Translations under genes and position numbers: made by a program
DNA from: Oxalobacteraceae sp. CFBP 8761
GTDB taxonomy: Bacteria > Pseudomonadota > Gammaproteobacteria > Burkholderiales > Burkholderiaceae_D
Assembly: GCA_014841595.1 (NCBI GenBank)
Contig: JACYUE010000001.1
Span: 2,468,996 to 2,532,995, forward strand
Reading direction: 5' to 3'
Length of the DNA stretch: 64,000 nucleotides
The notes under the pieces: generated by a model
The model's input: the letters and a program-made list of their open reading frames with translations, nothing else
Told to the model about the DNA's origin: nothing
Database searches by the model: none
In this document: in pieces, positions 1 through 8,210 of the stretch
Numbering within the stretch: position 1 is the stretch's first letter
Layout: every line of letters starts with the position of its first letter

Positions 1-624
1 GCGCCAGGCCTGCGCATTGTGCGGCTCGATCAGGGTCGCCTGACGAAAGAGCGCCTCGGCGCCCTTCCAGTCCCGTTGCACATAATGACAGTTGCCGGCG
101 GCGACCCAGGCGCTGGAATACTGCGGATCGGCCAGCATCGTCGCCTCGTACTTTGCCAGCGCGGCCTTGATGTCCTGGCGCGCAAATGCCGCCTCGCCTT
201 CGGCCATCAGTTTCGCCGCCCTGGCATTGGGCTGATGCAGCGGCGGCGGCGCCGGATCGTCCAGCATGCGCAGGACTTCTTGCGCGACCGGATCGTCGGC
301 CGCCAGCAGCGTCGCCCGCTCGGCCAGCGCGCGCGCCATGTCGCGCAGCTGCGGCGCCTTGTCCTGCGGCGCCACCGTCGAGAGTTTCAGCACGAGGCCC
401 GCCGCCAGCGACAGCGGGATCGAGGCGGTGGGATCGGCCTGTTCGGCCGCCTTGTACTTTGCCAGCGCTTCCTGGTAGCGGGCGCGCCCCTCCAGCGCCT
501 GCGCTTCGAGCACCAGGCCACGACATGGCTGGCCGCAGCCGATGCCTGCACGGGCGCTCGGGGCGCCGGCGACATGCGCAACGGCGAGAACAACTGCGAG
601 CGTCAGTACGCGAAAGGAGTTCAT
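1..624 (-). CDS. TPR-containing secreted protein, 3' end cut by window edge
   Basis: The minus-strand frame opens at an ATG at 624 and is still open at base 1, so at least 208 residues are present and the C-terminus is missing. Residues 1-26 look like a Sec signal peptide (MNSF, then a hydrophobic core ending APSARA), so the product is probably periplasmic. From about residue 45 the protein is helical and Ala/Lys/Glu-rich. The last 60 visible residues (EAAFARQDIKAALAKYEAT, then a segment with WVAAGNCHYVQRDWKGAEAL) read as two tetratricopeptide repeats. TPRs bind other proteins; no enzyme motif is visible. The partner is unknown. A lipoprotein or c-type cytochrome assembly role cannot be excluded. 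The start is supported by the signal peptide rather than by a strong ribosome site. Confidence 0.7.
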   Translation of the reverse strand, partial: MNSFRVLTLAVVLAVAHVAGAPSARAGIGCGQPCRGLVLEAQALEGRARYQEALAKYKAAEQADPTASIPLSLAAGLVLKLSTVAPQDKAPQLRDMARALAERATLLAADDPVAQEVLRMLDDPAPPPLHQPNARAAKLMAEGEAAFARQDIKAALAKYEATMLADPQYSSAWVAAGNCHYVQRDWKGAEALFRQATLIEPHNAQAWR

Positions 625-698
625 GAAATGGACGTGGCGCGGAACGCTGATGAAGCGCTTATCTTACCAAGCATGCGCCCCGAATAATTCACGGAATG

Positions 699-1955
699 TC
701 ACCGCTGTGCAGCATCCAGCCAGGCCAGCACGTCCCGCCCCGCCGCACGTCCGCTGGCAAAGCAGGCCGTCAGCAGGTAGCCGCCGGTGGGCGCTTCCCA
801 GTCCACCATTTCGCCGGCGACGAACACGCCGGGCAGCGCGCGCAGCATCGCGCTCTGGCCGACCATCGCATCGAATTGCACGCCGCCCGCGCTGCTGATC
901 GCCTCGTCGATCGGGCGCGCGCGCAGCAGCGTCACCGGCAGCGCCTTGATCGCCGTGGCCAGCCGCGCCGGATCGGCGTAATTGGCCTTTGACAGGCACT
1001 CATGCAGCAGGCCTGCCTTGACGCCCTTGATGCCGAGCCGGCTTTGCAAGTGGCTCGACATCGAGCGCGAACCCCGCCCGCGCGTCACCTCCTCAAACAC
1101 CCGTTCAGCACTGTGATCCGGCGCCAGGTCGAGCCACAGCGTGGCCTTGCCATCGCGCGCAATCGCGTCACGTAGCGGCGCCGACAACGCATACACCAGA
1201 CTGCCTTCGACGCCGCCTTCCGTGACGACCAGCTGGCCCTTGCGCCAGGCGATGGCGCCGTCGGCACCGCGCACGCCGGCCGCCACCGTCAACAGCGGCG
1301 CGCCGGCAAAGCGGCTGCTGAAATGCGCGCTCCAGCCGGTGTCAAAACCGCAGTTGGCCGGCGCCAGCGGCGCGACTTCGACACCACGCTCGCGCAGCAG
1401 CGGGACCCAGGCGCCGTCCGAGCCCAGGCGCGCCCAGCTCGCGCCGCCCAGCGCCAGAATCGTCGCGTCGGCGTCGACCAGTCGTTCGCCGTCCGGCGTG
1501 GCAAAGCGCAGGCGGCCATCCTGCCAGCCGAGCCAGCGCTGGCGCATGTGAAAGCGCACGCCGCTGTCCTTCAGGCGGTGCAGCCACGCGCGCAGCAGCG
1601 GCGCGGCCTTCATTTCGAGCGGGAATACACGGCCCGACGTGCCGACAAAGGTCTCGATGCCAAGGTCGTGGATCCAGGCGCGCACGGCGTCGGCATCGAA
1701 CCCTTCGAGCCAGCCGTTCACGTGCACGGCGCGGTCGCGGTAGCGCTGCACGAAATCGGCATACGGTTCCGAGTGCGTGATGTTCATGCCGCCCTTCCCG
1801 GCCAGCAGGAACTTGCGGCCGACACTGGCCATCGCATCGCAGACGTCGACCTGCACGCCCGCTGCGGCCAACGTCTCGGCCGCCATCAGGCCTGCAGGAC
1901 CGCCGCCGATCACGACGACACGGGGCGAAACGGCAGAATTGGCGGGCTGGGTCAT
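699..1955 (-). CDS. HI0933/BaiN-family FAD-dependent oxidoreductase
   Basis: A 418-residue flavoprotein of the PP_4765-like branch of the HI0933 family, whose substrate is not established. The N-terminus carries the dinucleotide-binding turn GGGPAG at about residues 17-22, followed by GKGGMNITHS, which is typical of the family. Near the C-terminus GEMVDWEAPTGGY is the second conserved FAD-contact block. The frame stays open 50 codons further upstream to 2105, but that extension overlaps the divergent promoter and gene and has no homology-like features, so ATG 1955 is preferred. The protein is probably cytosolic. It is transcribed divergently from the membrane-protein/XRE operon, sharing a region of about 135 bp that holds two operator-like palindromes. 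Confidence 0.85.
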   Translation of the reverse strand: MTQPANSAVSPRVVVIGGGPAGLMAAETLAAAGVQVDVCDAMASVGRKFLLAGKGGMNITHSEPYADFVQRYRDRAVHVNGWLEGFDADAVRAWIHDLGIETFVGTSGRVFPLEMKAAPLLRAWLHRLKDSGVRFHMRQRWLGWQDGRLRFATPDGERLVDADATILALGGASWARLGSDGAWVPLLRERGVEVAPLAPANCGFDTGWSAHFSSRFAGAPLLTVAAGVRGADGAIAWRKGQLVVTEGGVEGSLVYALSAPLRDAIARDGKATLWLDLAPDHSAERVFEEVTRGRGSRSMSSHLQSRLGIKGVKAGLLHECLSKANYADPARLATAIKALPVTLLRARPIDEAISSAGGVQFDAMVGQSAMLRALPGVFVAGEMVDWEAPTGGYLLTACFASGRAAGRDVLAWLDAAQR

Positions 1956-2016
1956 GGTGACGAACGAGAAAAAGCGGGACCCGCATTGTAGTCGACTTCC
2001 CACCCCGAAAAACGCT

Positions 2017-2072
2017 GTAAAGGATGCTTGACATCCCAAAATAGCGGGCCTACGATGTAAAGCATCCTTTAC
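2017..2072 (+). promoter_or_regulatory. Promoter flanked by two matching operator palindromes
   Basis: A near-consensus sigma70 promoter is visible: TTGACA at 2028-2033, a 17-bp spacer, and TACGAT at 2051-2056. Two copies of a 16-bp palindrome bracket it: GTAAAGGATGCTTGAC at 2017-2032, overlapping the -35, and GTAAAGCATCCTTTAC at 2057-2072, covering the start of transcription. Their centres are 40 bp apart, close to four helical turns. The outer halves form a perfect 11-bp inverted repeat (2017-2027 and 2062-2072). The natural candidate ligand is the 67-residue XRE protein encoded in the same operon; that is inference. Confidence 0.75.
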
Positions 2073-2091
2073 TAACCACGAGAGGCACCAG

Positions 2092-2502
2092 ATGGCTGCG
2101 AGCAAGCACGAGAAGCGGGTTCACACGGCGTACCTGCGCGAGATGGCCGGCGCGTTCCTGGTCTATGCGGTGTTGCTGATGGCCTCCATCCGCTTCGGCA
2201 GGCCAATGGACGACGGCCTGCTGCGCATCCTGGTGCTGCTCTCGCCGATGATCGGCTTTTGCCTGGCGCTGTGGGCGATCGCGCGTCACCTGGGCCGGGT
2301 CGACGAATACCTGCGCAGCTTTTTGCTCGAATCGTTTGCGCTGGCCGCCGGCCTGACCGCCGGCCTCACCTTCAGCTACGGTTTTCTGGAGACCGCCGGC
2401 TATCCGCGTATGTCGATGTTCGCCGTGTGGATGGTGCTGTGCGGCGCGACCATGCTCGTTTGCCTGGTACGCTCGGTGCACGAGAAACTGCAGACGCGAT
2501 GA
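2092..2502 (+). CDS. Small multi-pass membrane protein, first gene of XRE operon
   Basis: A 136-residue protein with four predicted membrane helices: about residues 18-36, 45-65, 80-102 and 108-127. Short charged ends lie outside the helices (AASKHEKR at the start, VHEKLQTR at the end). It has no catalytic motif that I recognise. AGAGG six bases before ATG 2092 supports this start. The stop overlaps the next start (ATGA at 2499-2502), so it is translationally coupled to the small XRE regulator. Pairs of a short membrane protein and a short XRE regulator are common in bacteria, but the role of the membrane partner is usually unknown. Confidence 0.8.
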   Translation: MAASKHEKRVHTAYLREMAGAFLVYAVLLMASIRFGRPMDDGLLRILVLLSPMIGFCLALWAIARHLGRVDEYLRSFLLESFALAAGLTAGLTFSYGFLETAGYPRMSMFAVWMVLCGATMLVCLVRSVHEKLQTR

Positions 2503-2702
2503 AAAACCGTATCCGCGAACTGCGCGCCACGCAGGGCTGGAGCCAGGCCGATCTGGCCGAGCGGCTGGACGTCTCGCGCCAGAGCGTCAACGCGATCGAG
2601 ACGGGCCGTTACGATCCCAGCCTGCCCCTTGCCTTTGCCATTTCCCGGCTGTTCGGCCTGCCGGTCGAAGCCATCTTCACACCTGATCAGGAGACCGCAT
2701 GA
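2499..2702 (+). CDS. Small XRE-family transcriptional regulator
   Basis: A 67-residue protein that is almost entirely one helix-turn-helix domain of the Cro/CI (HTH_3) type. The recognition segment is QADLAERLDVSRQSVNAIET at about residues 16-35, followed by the conserved YDPSLPLAFAISRLFGLPVE. This one-domain form normally acts as a homodimer. It overlaps both neighbours by ATGA (2499-2502 and 2699-2702), so the three genes are probably made together. The operon promoter is flanked by two similar 16-bp palindromes, which makes autoregulation likely (inference). A longer upstream extension of the frame runs inside the membrane-protein gene and is not credible. Confidence 0.88.
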   Translation: MKNRIRELRATQGWSQADLAERLDVSRQSVNAIETGRYDPSLPLAFAISRLFGLPVEAIFTPDQETA

Positions 2703-3640
2703 AAGCTGCACTGTTGTTGACTCTGGCGCTCGGCGCCGCCCCCTTTGCCGCCGCCCAAGCACAGTCTGCGGCCACGGCACCCCAGAGCGCGAACCGCTTT
2801 GCCGCCAGCATCAAGCCGGCCGAAACCTTTGAATCCGGCGCGCTGCTGGTCGAGCGCCATGGCAGCAAGGGCCGCCCGGTAATCCTGATTCCTGGCCTGG
2901 CCAGCGGCCCATGGGTATGGCAGGAAGTGATCCGCCAGTTCAAGGACGAGTTCACGCTGTATGTCGTGACGCTGCCCGGCTTCGACGGCCGCCCGGGCCC
3001 AACTGGCGAACCCTTTGAAGGCGCCCGCGCCGCACTGGAAGGATTAATCGCGCAGCGCAAGCTGAACAAGCCGATCCTCGTCGGTCACAGCCTGGGCGGC
3101 ACGCTCGCCTACGCCGTCGCGCAGGATGTAGGCAACGGCATCGGGGGCGTCGTGGCGCTCGACGGCCTGCCGGTGTTCCCCGGTACCGAGAACATGCCGC
3201 CCGCGCAGCGCCCACAAGCGGCGCAGCGGGTGCGCGACACGATGGCCGTGGCCGACCCCAACGCCTGGGCCGCCCAGCAGCGCCAGTACATGCGCGGCCA
3301 GGGCGTGCTCGACATCGGCAAGGCCGACGACATCACGCCACTGCTGCTGCGCAGCGACCGCGCCGCCGTCGGCGCCTACGTGGCCGACGCGCTGGCGCTC
3401 GACCTGCGCCCGGGCCTGGAAAAGATCACCGCGCCGGTGCTGGTGGTGGCGCCGTTTTACCAGTACGATGGGGCGCAGGACACGATGACGGCAGATGACA
3501 AGGTCGCGCACTACCGCAGCCTGGTCGAGGGCATCCCCTCGGTCGAGGTGGTGCCCATCGCGCCGTCCCGGCACTTCCTGATGATCGACCAGCCGCTGGC
3601 CCTGGCCGGCATCCTGCGCCGCTTTTTCGACCGTCGTTGA
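2699..3640 (+). CDS. Secreted alpha/beta-fold hydrolase
   Basis: A 313-residue alpha/beta hydrolase. Residues 1-21 form a signal peptide (MKAALLLTLALGAAPFAAAQA), so it is probably periplasmic or secreted. The fold signature is clear: VILIPGLASGPWVWQE near the oxyanion region, then the nucleophile elbow GHSLGG at about residues 128-133. The catalytic His is probably in SRHFLMIDQ near residue 290; the acid is less certain. The substrate cannot be read from sequence; esterase or lactonase activity would fit. It is coupled by ATGA overlap to the XRE regulator gene, so it should respond to the same operator-controlled promoter. Confidence 0.85.
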   Translation: MKAALLLTLALGAAPFAAAQAQSAATAPQSANRFAASIKPAETFESGALLVERHGSKGRPVILIPGLASGPWVWQEVIRQFKDEFTLYVVTLPGFDGRPGPTGEPFEGARAALEGLIAQRKLNKPILVGHSLGGTLAYAVAQDVGNGIGGVVALDGLPVFPGTENMPPAQRPQAAQRVRDTMAVADPNAWAAQQRQYMRGQGVLDIGKADDITPLLLRSDRAAVGAYVADALALDLRPGLEKITAPVLVVAPFYQYDGAQDTMTADDKVAHYRSLVEGIPSVEVVPIAPSRHFLMIDQPLALAGILRRFFDRR

Positions 3641-3652
3641 AAGGAGTTTTCC

Positions 3653-3877
3653 ATGCGCCCTGCTACCTATTGGATCGGCCAGTTCCTGCTGGCCGCCGGC
3701 ACGATGTTTCTGCTGCTTGCCGCCGTCGACCTGATGCGCGGCGACACCCTGGCTGCCACCTGGCCCGGCACGCTGGCCTGGTCGGCCGCGGCGGCAGCGA
3801 TCTTTGTCGCCTCACGCTGGCGCCAGGCCAGCCGCGGCATCGCCTGCGCGGTCTGCAAGGATGAGCAGGCGCGCTGA
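3653..3877 (+). CDS. Small two-helix membrane protein
   Basis: A 74-residue protein 12 bp after the hydrolase, with AAGGAG (3640-3645) upstream of ATG 3653. Two hydrophobic segments (about residues 7-27 and 39-55) predict two membrane helices. The C-terminal tail is short and basic with a C-x2-C pair (CAVCKDEQAR is the end of the protein). I do not recognise a family. Position and spacing make it the last gene of the XRE operon. The single Cys pair could bind metal or form a disulfide, but there is no further support. Confidence 0.65.
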   Translation: MRPATYWIGQFLLAAGTMFLLLAAVDLMRGDTLAATWPGTLAWSAAAAAIFVASRWRQASRGIACAVCKDEQAR

Positions 3878-3936
3878 TACCACCGGCCAGGCGATTCCTC
3901 CAGAATGTTCCATTTGTCAGATCTGCAATATTCCGC

Positions 3937-3964
3937 TTGACATGCCGCGCAGCAGGCATATTCT
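3937..3964 (+). promoter_or_regulatory. Promoter for TRAP-type binding protein
   Basis: TTGACA at 3937-3942, a 16-bp spacer, then TATTCT at 3959-3964. Transcription would start near 3971, giving a leader of about 85 bases before ATG 4056. Confidence 0.5.
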
Positions 3965-4055
3965 TGTCCTAGCCAGCTGCGAACGATGACGCCCGCACCG
4001 ACGAGGCACGCCACGATTCGCCCGGCAGTCCGTTACAACATCTTGGAGGATGTAT

Positions 4056-5096
4056 ATGTCGGTAGAAATCGAATCGTTCGCTACGCGCAGGACAGTACTC
4101 GGGGCGCTCGCCACCAGCCCACTCTGGATGGGCTCGGCGTGGGCCCAACCCAACAATCTCAAGATCTCGCACCAGTTCCCCGGCGGCAGCATCGCGCGGG
4201 GCGACTTTCGCGACCGCCTGTGCCGCATGTTCGCGTCCGAGGTCGAAAAGCGCACGCGCGGCGGCGTGAAGTTCTCGATCTATCCGGACTCGACCATGAT
4301 GCAGCCGGGCGCACAATTCGGCGCGCTGCGCAGCGGGAAACTCGACATGGCGCTGGTGCCACTGTCGTACGCGGGTGCCGAGGCGCCGGAAGCCAATATT
4401 GGCCTGATGCCGGCACTCGTCACGTCGTACGAACAGGGCTATGGCTGGCGCAATGCACCCGTCGGGCGTGAACTGTCGCGCATCCTTGGCGAACAGGGTC
4501 TGGTCATCGTCAGCTGGATCTGGCAGGCGGGCGGCGTGGCGTCGCGCGGCGACCCGATCATCACCCCCGACGATGCGCGCGGGCTGAAAGTGCGCGGCGG
4601 CTCGCGCGAAATGGACATGCTGCTGCAGAACGCGGGCGCCACGGTCGTCAACATGCCGTCCAACGAGATCTACAACGCCATGCGCAGCGGCGCCCTCGAT
4701 GCGGCGCTCACGTCATCCACGTCGCTGATCTCGTTCCGTCTGCAGGAGACAGCCCGTTCGCTGACGACAGCGCGCGGCGGTTCGTACTGGTTCATGTTCG
4801 AGCCGCTACTGATGTCGCGCACCGTGTTCGAGCGTCTGACCAAGGCGCAGCAGCAGGCCGTCATGACGGTGGGCGCCGATCTGGAAAAGTTCGCGATGAA
4901 TTCGGCGCGCATGGACGATGCTGAAGTCGCGACCGTGTATCGCGGCGTCGGCGCGCGCGTGGTCGACCTCAATCCTGACGCGCTGCGCGGCTGGCAGGAA
5001 GTCGCGCGCAACACGGCCTGGAAGGACTTCGCGGCCCGCAACAGCAATTGCGCCAAACTGATGGCGCTGGCCGAGCAGTCGATCGCCGCGATCTGA
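4056..5096 (+). CDS. TRAP transporter DctP-type solute-binding protein (orphan)
   Basis: A 346-residue periplasmic binding protein of the DctP (family 7) class, which captures small organic acids for TRAP transporters. The N-terminus contains TRRTVLGALATSP and an export signal ending near SAWAQ, so Tat or Sec export is plausible. Body features include KISHQFPGG, KLDMALVPLSY and GLKVRGGSREMDMLLQNAGA, where the Arg lies at the usual carboxylate-binding position. ATG 4050 overlaps the GGAGGA ribosome site, so the start is ATG 4056, six bases after GGAGG. No dctQ or dctM permease gene is adjacent; the next gene is the convergent moaD. Confidence 0.85.
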   Translation: MSVEIESFATRRTVLGALATSPLWMGSAWAQPNNLKISHQFPGGSIARGDFRDRLCRMFASEVEKRTRGGVKFSIYPDSTMMQPGAQFGALRSGKLDMALVPLSYAGAEAPEANIGLMPALVTSYEQGYGWRNAPVGRELSRILGEQGLVIVSWIWQAGGVASRGDPIITPDDARGLKVRGGSREMDMLLQNAGATVVNMPSNEIYNAMRSGALDAALTSSTSLISFRLQETARSLTTARGGSYWFMFEPLLMSRTVFERLTKAQQQAVMTVGADLEKFAMNSARMDDAEVATVYRGVGARVVDLNPDALRGWQEVARNTAWKDFAARNSNCAKLMALAEQSIAAI

Positions 5097-5108
5097 CTTT
5101 GTGAAAGC

Positions 5109-5366
5109 TTACCCGCCCGTCACGGGCGGGAAGAACGCCACTTCGGCGCCGGCCGCCACGGGCGTGGCGCCGTCGCACATCACCTGCTGATGGGCCATGC
5201 GCACCGCGCGCTCAGGCGCCAGCGCCTCGGCCCAGACGCCACCGCGCGCGCGCAGCAATTCGCGCACCGCGCCCACGGTCGCCACGTCAGGCGGCAGGTC
5301 CAGCTGTTCCTGCCCCGTACCGACTGTTTCACGCAGCGCGGCAAAATACTTCACGTTGATCTTCAT
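5109..5366 (-). CDS. moaD: Molybdopterin synthase small subunit MoaD
   Basis: An 85-residue ubiquitin-fold protein. It starts MKINVKYFAALRE and ends FFPPVTGG. The C-terminal Gly-Gly is the site that is adenylated and then carries the thiocarboxylate sulfur for molybdopterin synthesis, with MoaE as its usual partner. The length is normal. It starts 7 bp after the moeA stop, so the two are an operon. The frame is open further upstream to 5459, but that runs inside moeA. No moaE gene follows: the convergent TRAP binding protein ends 12 bp away. MoaE must be encoded elsewhere. Confidence 0.92.
   Translation of the reverse strand: MKINVKYFAALRETVGTGQEQLDLPPDVATVGAVRELLRARGGVWAEALAPERAVRMAHQQVMCDGATPVAAGAEVAFFPPVTGG
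5112..5130. terminator. Stem-loop over the end of moaD
   Basis: Eight-base arms CCCGCCCG (5112-5119) and CGGGCGGG (5123-5130) with a 3-base loop. The stem covers the last codons of moaD. No long T-tract follows on either strand, so it may stop or protect the convergent transcripts rather than act as a classic terminator. Confidence 0.35.
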
Positions 5367-5373
5367 GACAATC

Positions 5374-6633
5374 CTAATGCTGTAGTTCGGCGAACGGAAT
5401 GAAGCGCACCAGGTCGCCCGCGGCAATCGCATTGCCCGGCGGGTTGTCGATGAGGCCATCGCCCCAGACGGTCGACGTCAGCACGCCGGAACCCTGATTT
5501 GCAAACAGTTCAAGGCCACCACCTGCATTGAAGCGCGCCCGCAGGAATTCGTTGCGGCGGTCGCCCTTGGGCAGGTCGAAATCGGCGCGCACCAGATAAC
5601 CGCGCGGTTCGACCGGACCATGCACGCCCTGCAGGCGCAGCAGAAACGGCCGCACGAACAGCAGGAAGGTGACGAAGCTCGATACGGGATTGCCCGGCAA
5701 GCCGATGAAGAACGCGTCACCCTCATCGCCCCCTGCCTCGCGGCGTACTTCACCGAACGCCAGCGGTTTACCCGGCTTGACGGCGATCTGCCACATCGAC
5801 AGCCGCCCCTCCGCCTCGACGGCCGGCTTGATATGGTCTTCTTCGCCCACCGACACACCGCCCGACGTGATGATCAGGTCATGCGCCTGCGCGGCGTCGC
5901 GCAGCGTGGCGCGCGTCGCGGCCAGCGTATCGGGCACGATGCCGAAGTCGGTGATCTCGCAGCCAAAGTTTTCCAGCAGCGCGCGCAGCGTGAAGCGGTT
6001 CGAGTTGTAGATCGCGCCTGGTGCCAGATCCTGCGCCGCCACCTCGCCCGGCATCGCCAGTTCATCGCCCGTGAAGAACACGGCCACACGCAGGCGCCGG
6101 TGCACGGGCAGCGCGGCCAGGCCCACCGAAGCGGCAAGCCCGAGCTCCTGGCTGCGCAAGCGGGTACCGGCCGTCAGGATCACGCTGCCGGCGCCGATGT
6201 CTTCACCCTTGCGGCGAATCCACTCGCCATCGGCCGGCGCGTGGCGCACGGTCACATTGTCGCCCGCGGCCTCGCACTGCTCCTGCATGACGACGGCGTC
6301 GGCGCCCGGCGGAATCAGGGCGCCGGTGAAGATGCGCGCTGCCGTACCGGGTTCGAGTGGCTGGCCGACGTGGCCGGCCGGGATGCGCTGGGCCACGCGC
6401 AACGTCGCCTCGCCGCTCGCGCAATCGGCGGCGCGCACGGCGTAGCCATCCATCTGCGTGTTGTCGGCCGATGGCACGTCGATGGTGGCCAGCTGGTCTT
6501 CTGCCAGCACGCGGCCGTTGGCGTCCAGCGTGGGGATTGTTTCGATGGCCGTCACGGGGCGCGCGGCGGCAAGCAGCACGTCCAGCGCCTCGCGCACCGT
6601 CAGCATCGGCGGTCGTTGTCCTGGTGCGTTCAT
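5374..6633 (-). CDS. moeA: Molybdopterin molybdotransferase MoeA
   Basis: A 419-residue MoeA, which inserts molybdate into adenylated molybdopterin in the cytosol. The family blocks are in order: ANGRVLAED near residue 26, DNTQMDGYAV at about 56, an MPT-binding central domain with TSGGVSVGEEDH near residue 260, and FFIGLPGNPVSSFVTF near 312. The length matches the family. It begins 1 bp before the end of thrC and is followed 7 bp later by moaD, so thrC-moeA-moaD look co-transcribed on the minus strand. All motifs are intact. Confidence 0.95.
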   Translation of the reverse strand: MNAPGQRPPMLTVREALDVLLAAARPVTAIETIPTLDANGRVLAEDQLATIDVPSADNTQMDGYAVRAADCASGEATLRVAQRIPAGHVGQPLEPGTAARIFTGALIPPGADAVVMQEQCEAAGDNVTVRHAPADGEWIRRKGEDIGAGSVILTAGTRLRSQELGLAASVGLAALPVHRRLRVAVFFTGDELAMPGEVAAQDLAPGAIYNSNRFTLRALLENFGCEITDFGIVPDTLAATRATLRDAAQAHDLIITSGGVSVGEEDHIKPAVEAEGRLSMWQIAVKPGKPLAFGEVRREAGGDEGDAFFIGLPGNPVSSFVTFLLFVRPFLLRLQGVHGPVEPRGYLVRADFDLPKGDRRNEFLRARFNAGGGLELFANQGSGVLTSTVWGDGLIDNPPGNAIAAGDLVRFIPFAELQH

Positions 6634-6634
6634 G

Positions 6635-8110
6635 TTACAGCCCCGTGTGATCGGCGATGTACGCCTTCATTTGCGCGACATCCGCAGGCATCACGACGTA
6701 GCGCTGCGGCAGCGCCTCGATGTCGTCGAAACCGGCCGGACGCTCGGCATCGGTGCCCAGCGCTTCGAGGATCGTCTCGTTGAATTTGGCGGCCAGTGCG
6801 GTTTCCAGCACGATCATCGGCACGCGCGGCGCCATGTGCTCGCGCGCGACCTTGATACCGTCGGCCGTGTGGGTGTCGATGGTGATGTCGTAGTCGTCGG
6901 CCACATCGCGGATCGTGTCGAGGCGGTCGTTGTGCGTCGAGCGGCCCGAGGCGAAGCCGAAGCGCGCCACCTGCTTGAATTCGTCGCCATCGCTGCCCGG
7001 CTTGCCGGACAGGTCGAAGCCGCCATGCGTGTCGACCTTGCGGAACAAGGCGTGCGTACGCTCGGCGTCGCGCCCGACCAGGTCATACACGAAGCGCTCG
7101 AAGTTCGACGCCTTCGAAATGTCCATCGACGGGCTGCTCGTGTGGAACGTCTCGGCCGCCTTGCGCACGCGATACACGCCGGTGCGGAAGAATTCGTCGA
7201 GCACGTCATTCTCGTTGGTGGCGGCCACCAGCTTGTCGATCGGCAGGCCCATCATGCGGGCGATGTGGCCGGCGCAGATATTGCCGAAGTTACCAGACGG
7301 GACGGTGAACGAGACCTTCTGGTCGTTGCTCGTGGTGGCGGCCAGGTAGCCGCGGAAGTAGTACACCACCTGGGCCACGACGCGCGCCCAGTTGATCGAA
7401 TTGACGGTGCCGATCTTCTGGCGCGCCTTGAACGTGAGGTCGTTCGAGACGGCCTTGACCAGGTCCTGGCAATCGTCAAAGTTGCCTTTCACGGCGATAT
7501 TGAAGATGTTCGGGTCTTGCAGGCTGAACATCTGCGCGGTCTGGAACGCGCTCATGCGCCCGTGCGGCGACAGCATGAACACGCGCACGCCCTTCTTGCC
7601 GCGCATCGCGTATTCGGCCGCGCTGCCGGTGTCGCCCGAGGTGGCGCCGAAGATATTCAGTTCATCGCTGTTTTTGGCCAGCGCATATTCGAACAGGTTG
7701 CCGAGCAGCTGCATCGCCATGTCCTTGAACGCCAGCGTCGGGCCATTCGACAGCGCTTGCAGGATCAGCTTGCCATTGCGGCCGTCTTCCAGCACGCGCA
7801 GCGGGGTGATCTCGGCAGCGGACTCGCCGGCACGGGCGTTGCAGTACACGGCAGGCGTGTAAGTGCGCGTCGTGATGGCCTTGAGGTCGGCATCCGGGAT
7901 ATCGGTGGCGAACTTGCGCAGGATCTCGAACGCCAGATCGGCGTACGACAGCGTGCGCCACGCGTCGAGCTCGGCGCTCGTGACCTGCGGGTACTCGGCC
8001 GGCAGGTACAGGCCGCCGTCCGGGGCGAGGCCGCCGAGCAGGATGTCACAGAAGTTCTCGGGATTGCGTGCTGCGGACGCGCTCGTCGCGCGGGTGGACA
8101 CATAGTGCAT
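6635..8110 (-). CDS. thrC: Threonine synthase
   Basis: A 491-residue PLP enzyme converting O-phospho-L-homoserine to L-threonine. The PLP lysine is in SNGPTLAFKDMAMQLLG at about residue 121, and the phosphate-binding block GATSGDTGSAAEYAMRG follows. The N-terminus MHYVSTRA is typical. The length fits the longer threonine synthases rather than the 428-residue E. coli enzyme. ATG 8110 is the start. A perfect -10 (TATAAT, minus strand) lies about 37 bp upstream, so thrC has its own promoter. Homoserine dehydrogenase, often directly upstream in betaproteobacteria, is not here; an insertion sequence and sdaA occupy that side. Confidence 0.95.
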   Translation of the reverse strand: MHYVSTRATSASAARNPENFCDILLGGLAPDGGLYLPAEYPQVTSAELDAWRTLSYADLAFEILRKFATDIPDADLKAITTRTYTPAVYCNARAGESAAEITPLRVLEDGRNGKLILQALSNGPTLAFKDMAMQLLGNLFEYALAKNSDELNIFGATSGDTGSAAEYAMRGKKGVRVFMLSPHGRMSAFQTAQMFSLQDPNIFNIAVKGNFDDCQDLVKAVSNDLTFKARQKIGTVNSINWARVVAQVVYYFRGYLAATTSNDQKVSFTVPSGNFGNICAGHIARMMGLPIDKLVAATNENDVLDEFFRTGVYRVRKAAETFHTSSPSMDISKASNFERFVYDLVGRDAERTHALFRKVDTHGGFDLSGKPGSDGDEFKQVARFGFASGRSTHNDRLDTIRDVADDYDITIDTHTADGIKVAREHMAPRVPMIVLETALAAKFNETILEALGTDAERPAGFDDIEALPQRYVVMPADVAQMKAYIADHTGL

Positions 8111-8146
8111 ACGGTTGTAAATCCAGTTGGCTCGGGTGGATCGTCA

Positions 8147-8152
8147 ATTATA
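8147..8152 (-). promoter_or_regulatory. -10 element for thrC
   Basis: TATAAT on the minus strand at 8147-8152, about 37 bp before the thrC ATG. No good -35 is seen at 16-18 bp, so activity may need an activator or an extended contact. Confidence 0.45.
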
Positions 8153-8210
8153 GTGGGAGCCAGAGAAATTGTATGCTGTGCTGCAAAAAAGTCATGTCAC
8201 CCAATAAAAT

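Noticed and set aside
4050-4052. ATG 4050 as start of the TRAP binding protein
   Set aside because: It overlaps the GGAGGA ribosome site that correctly precedes ATG 4056.
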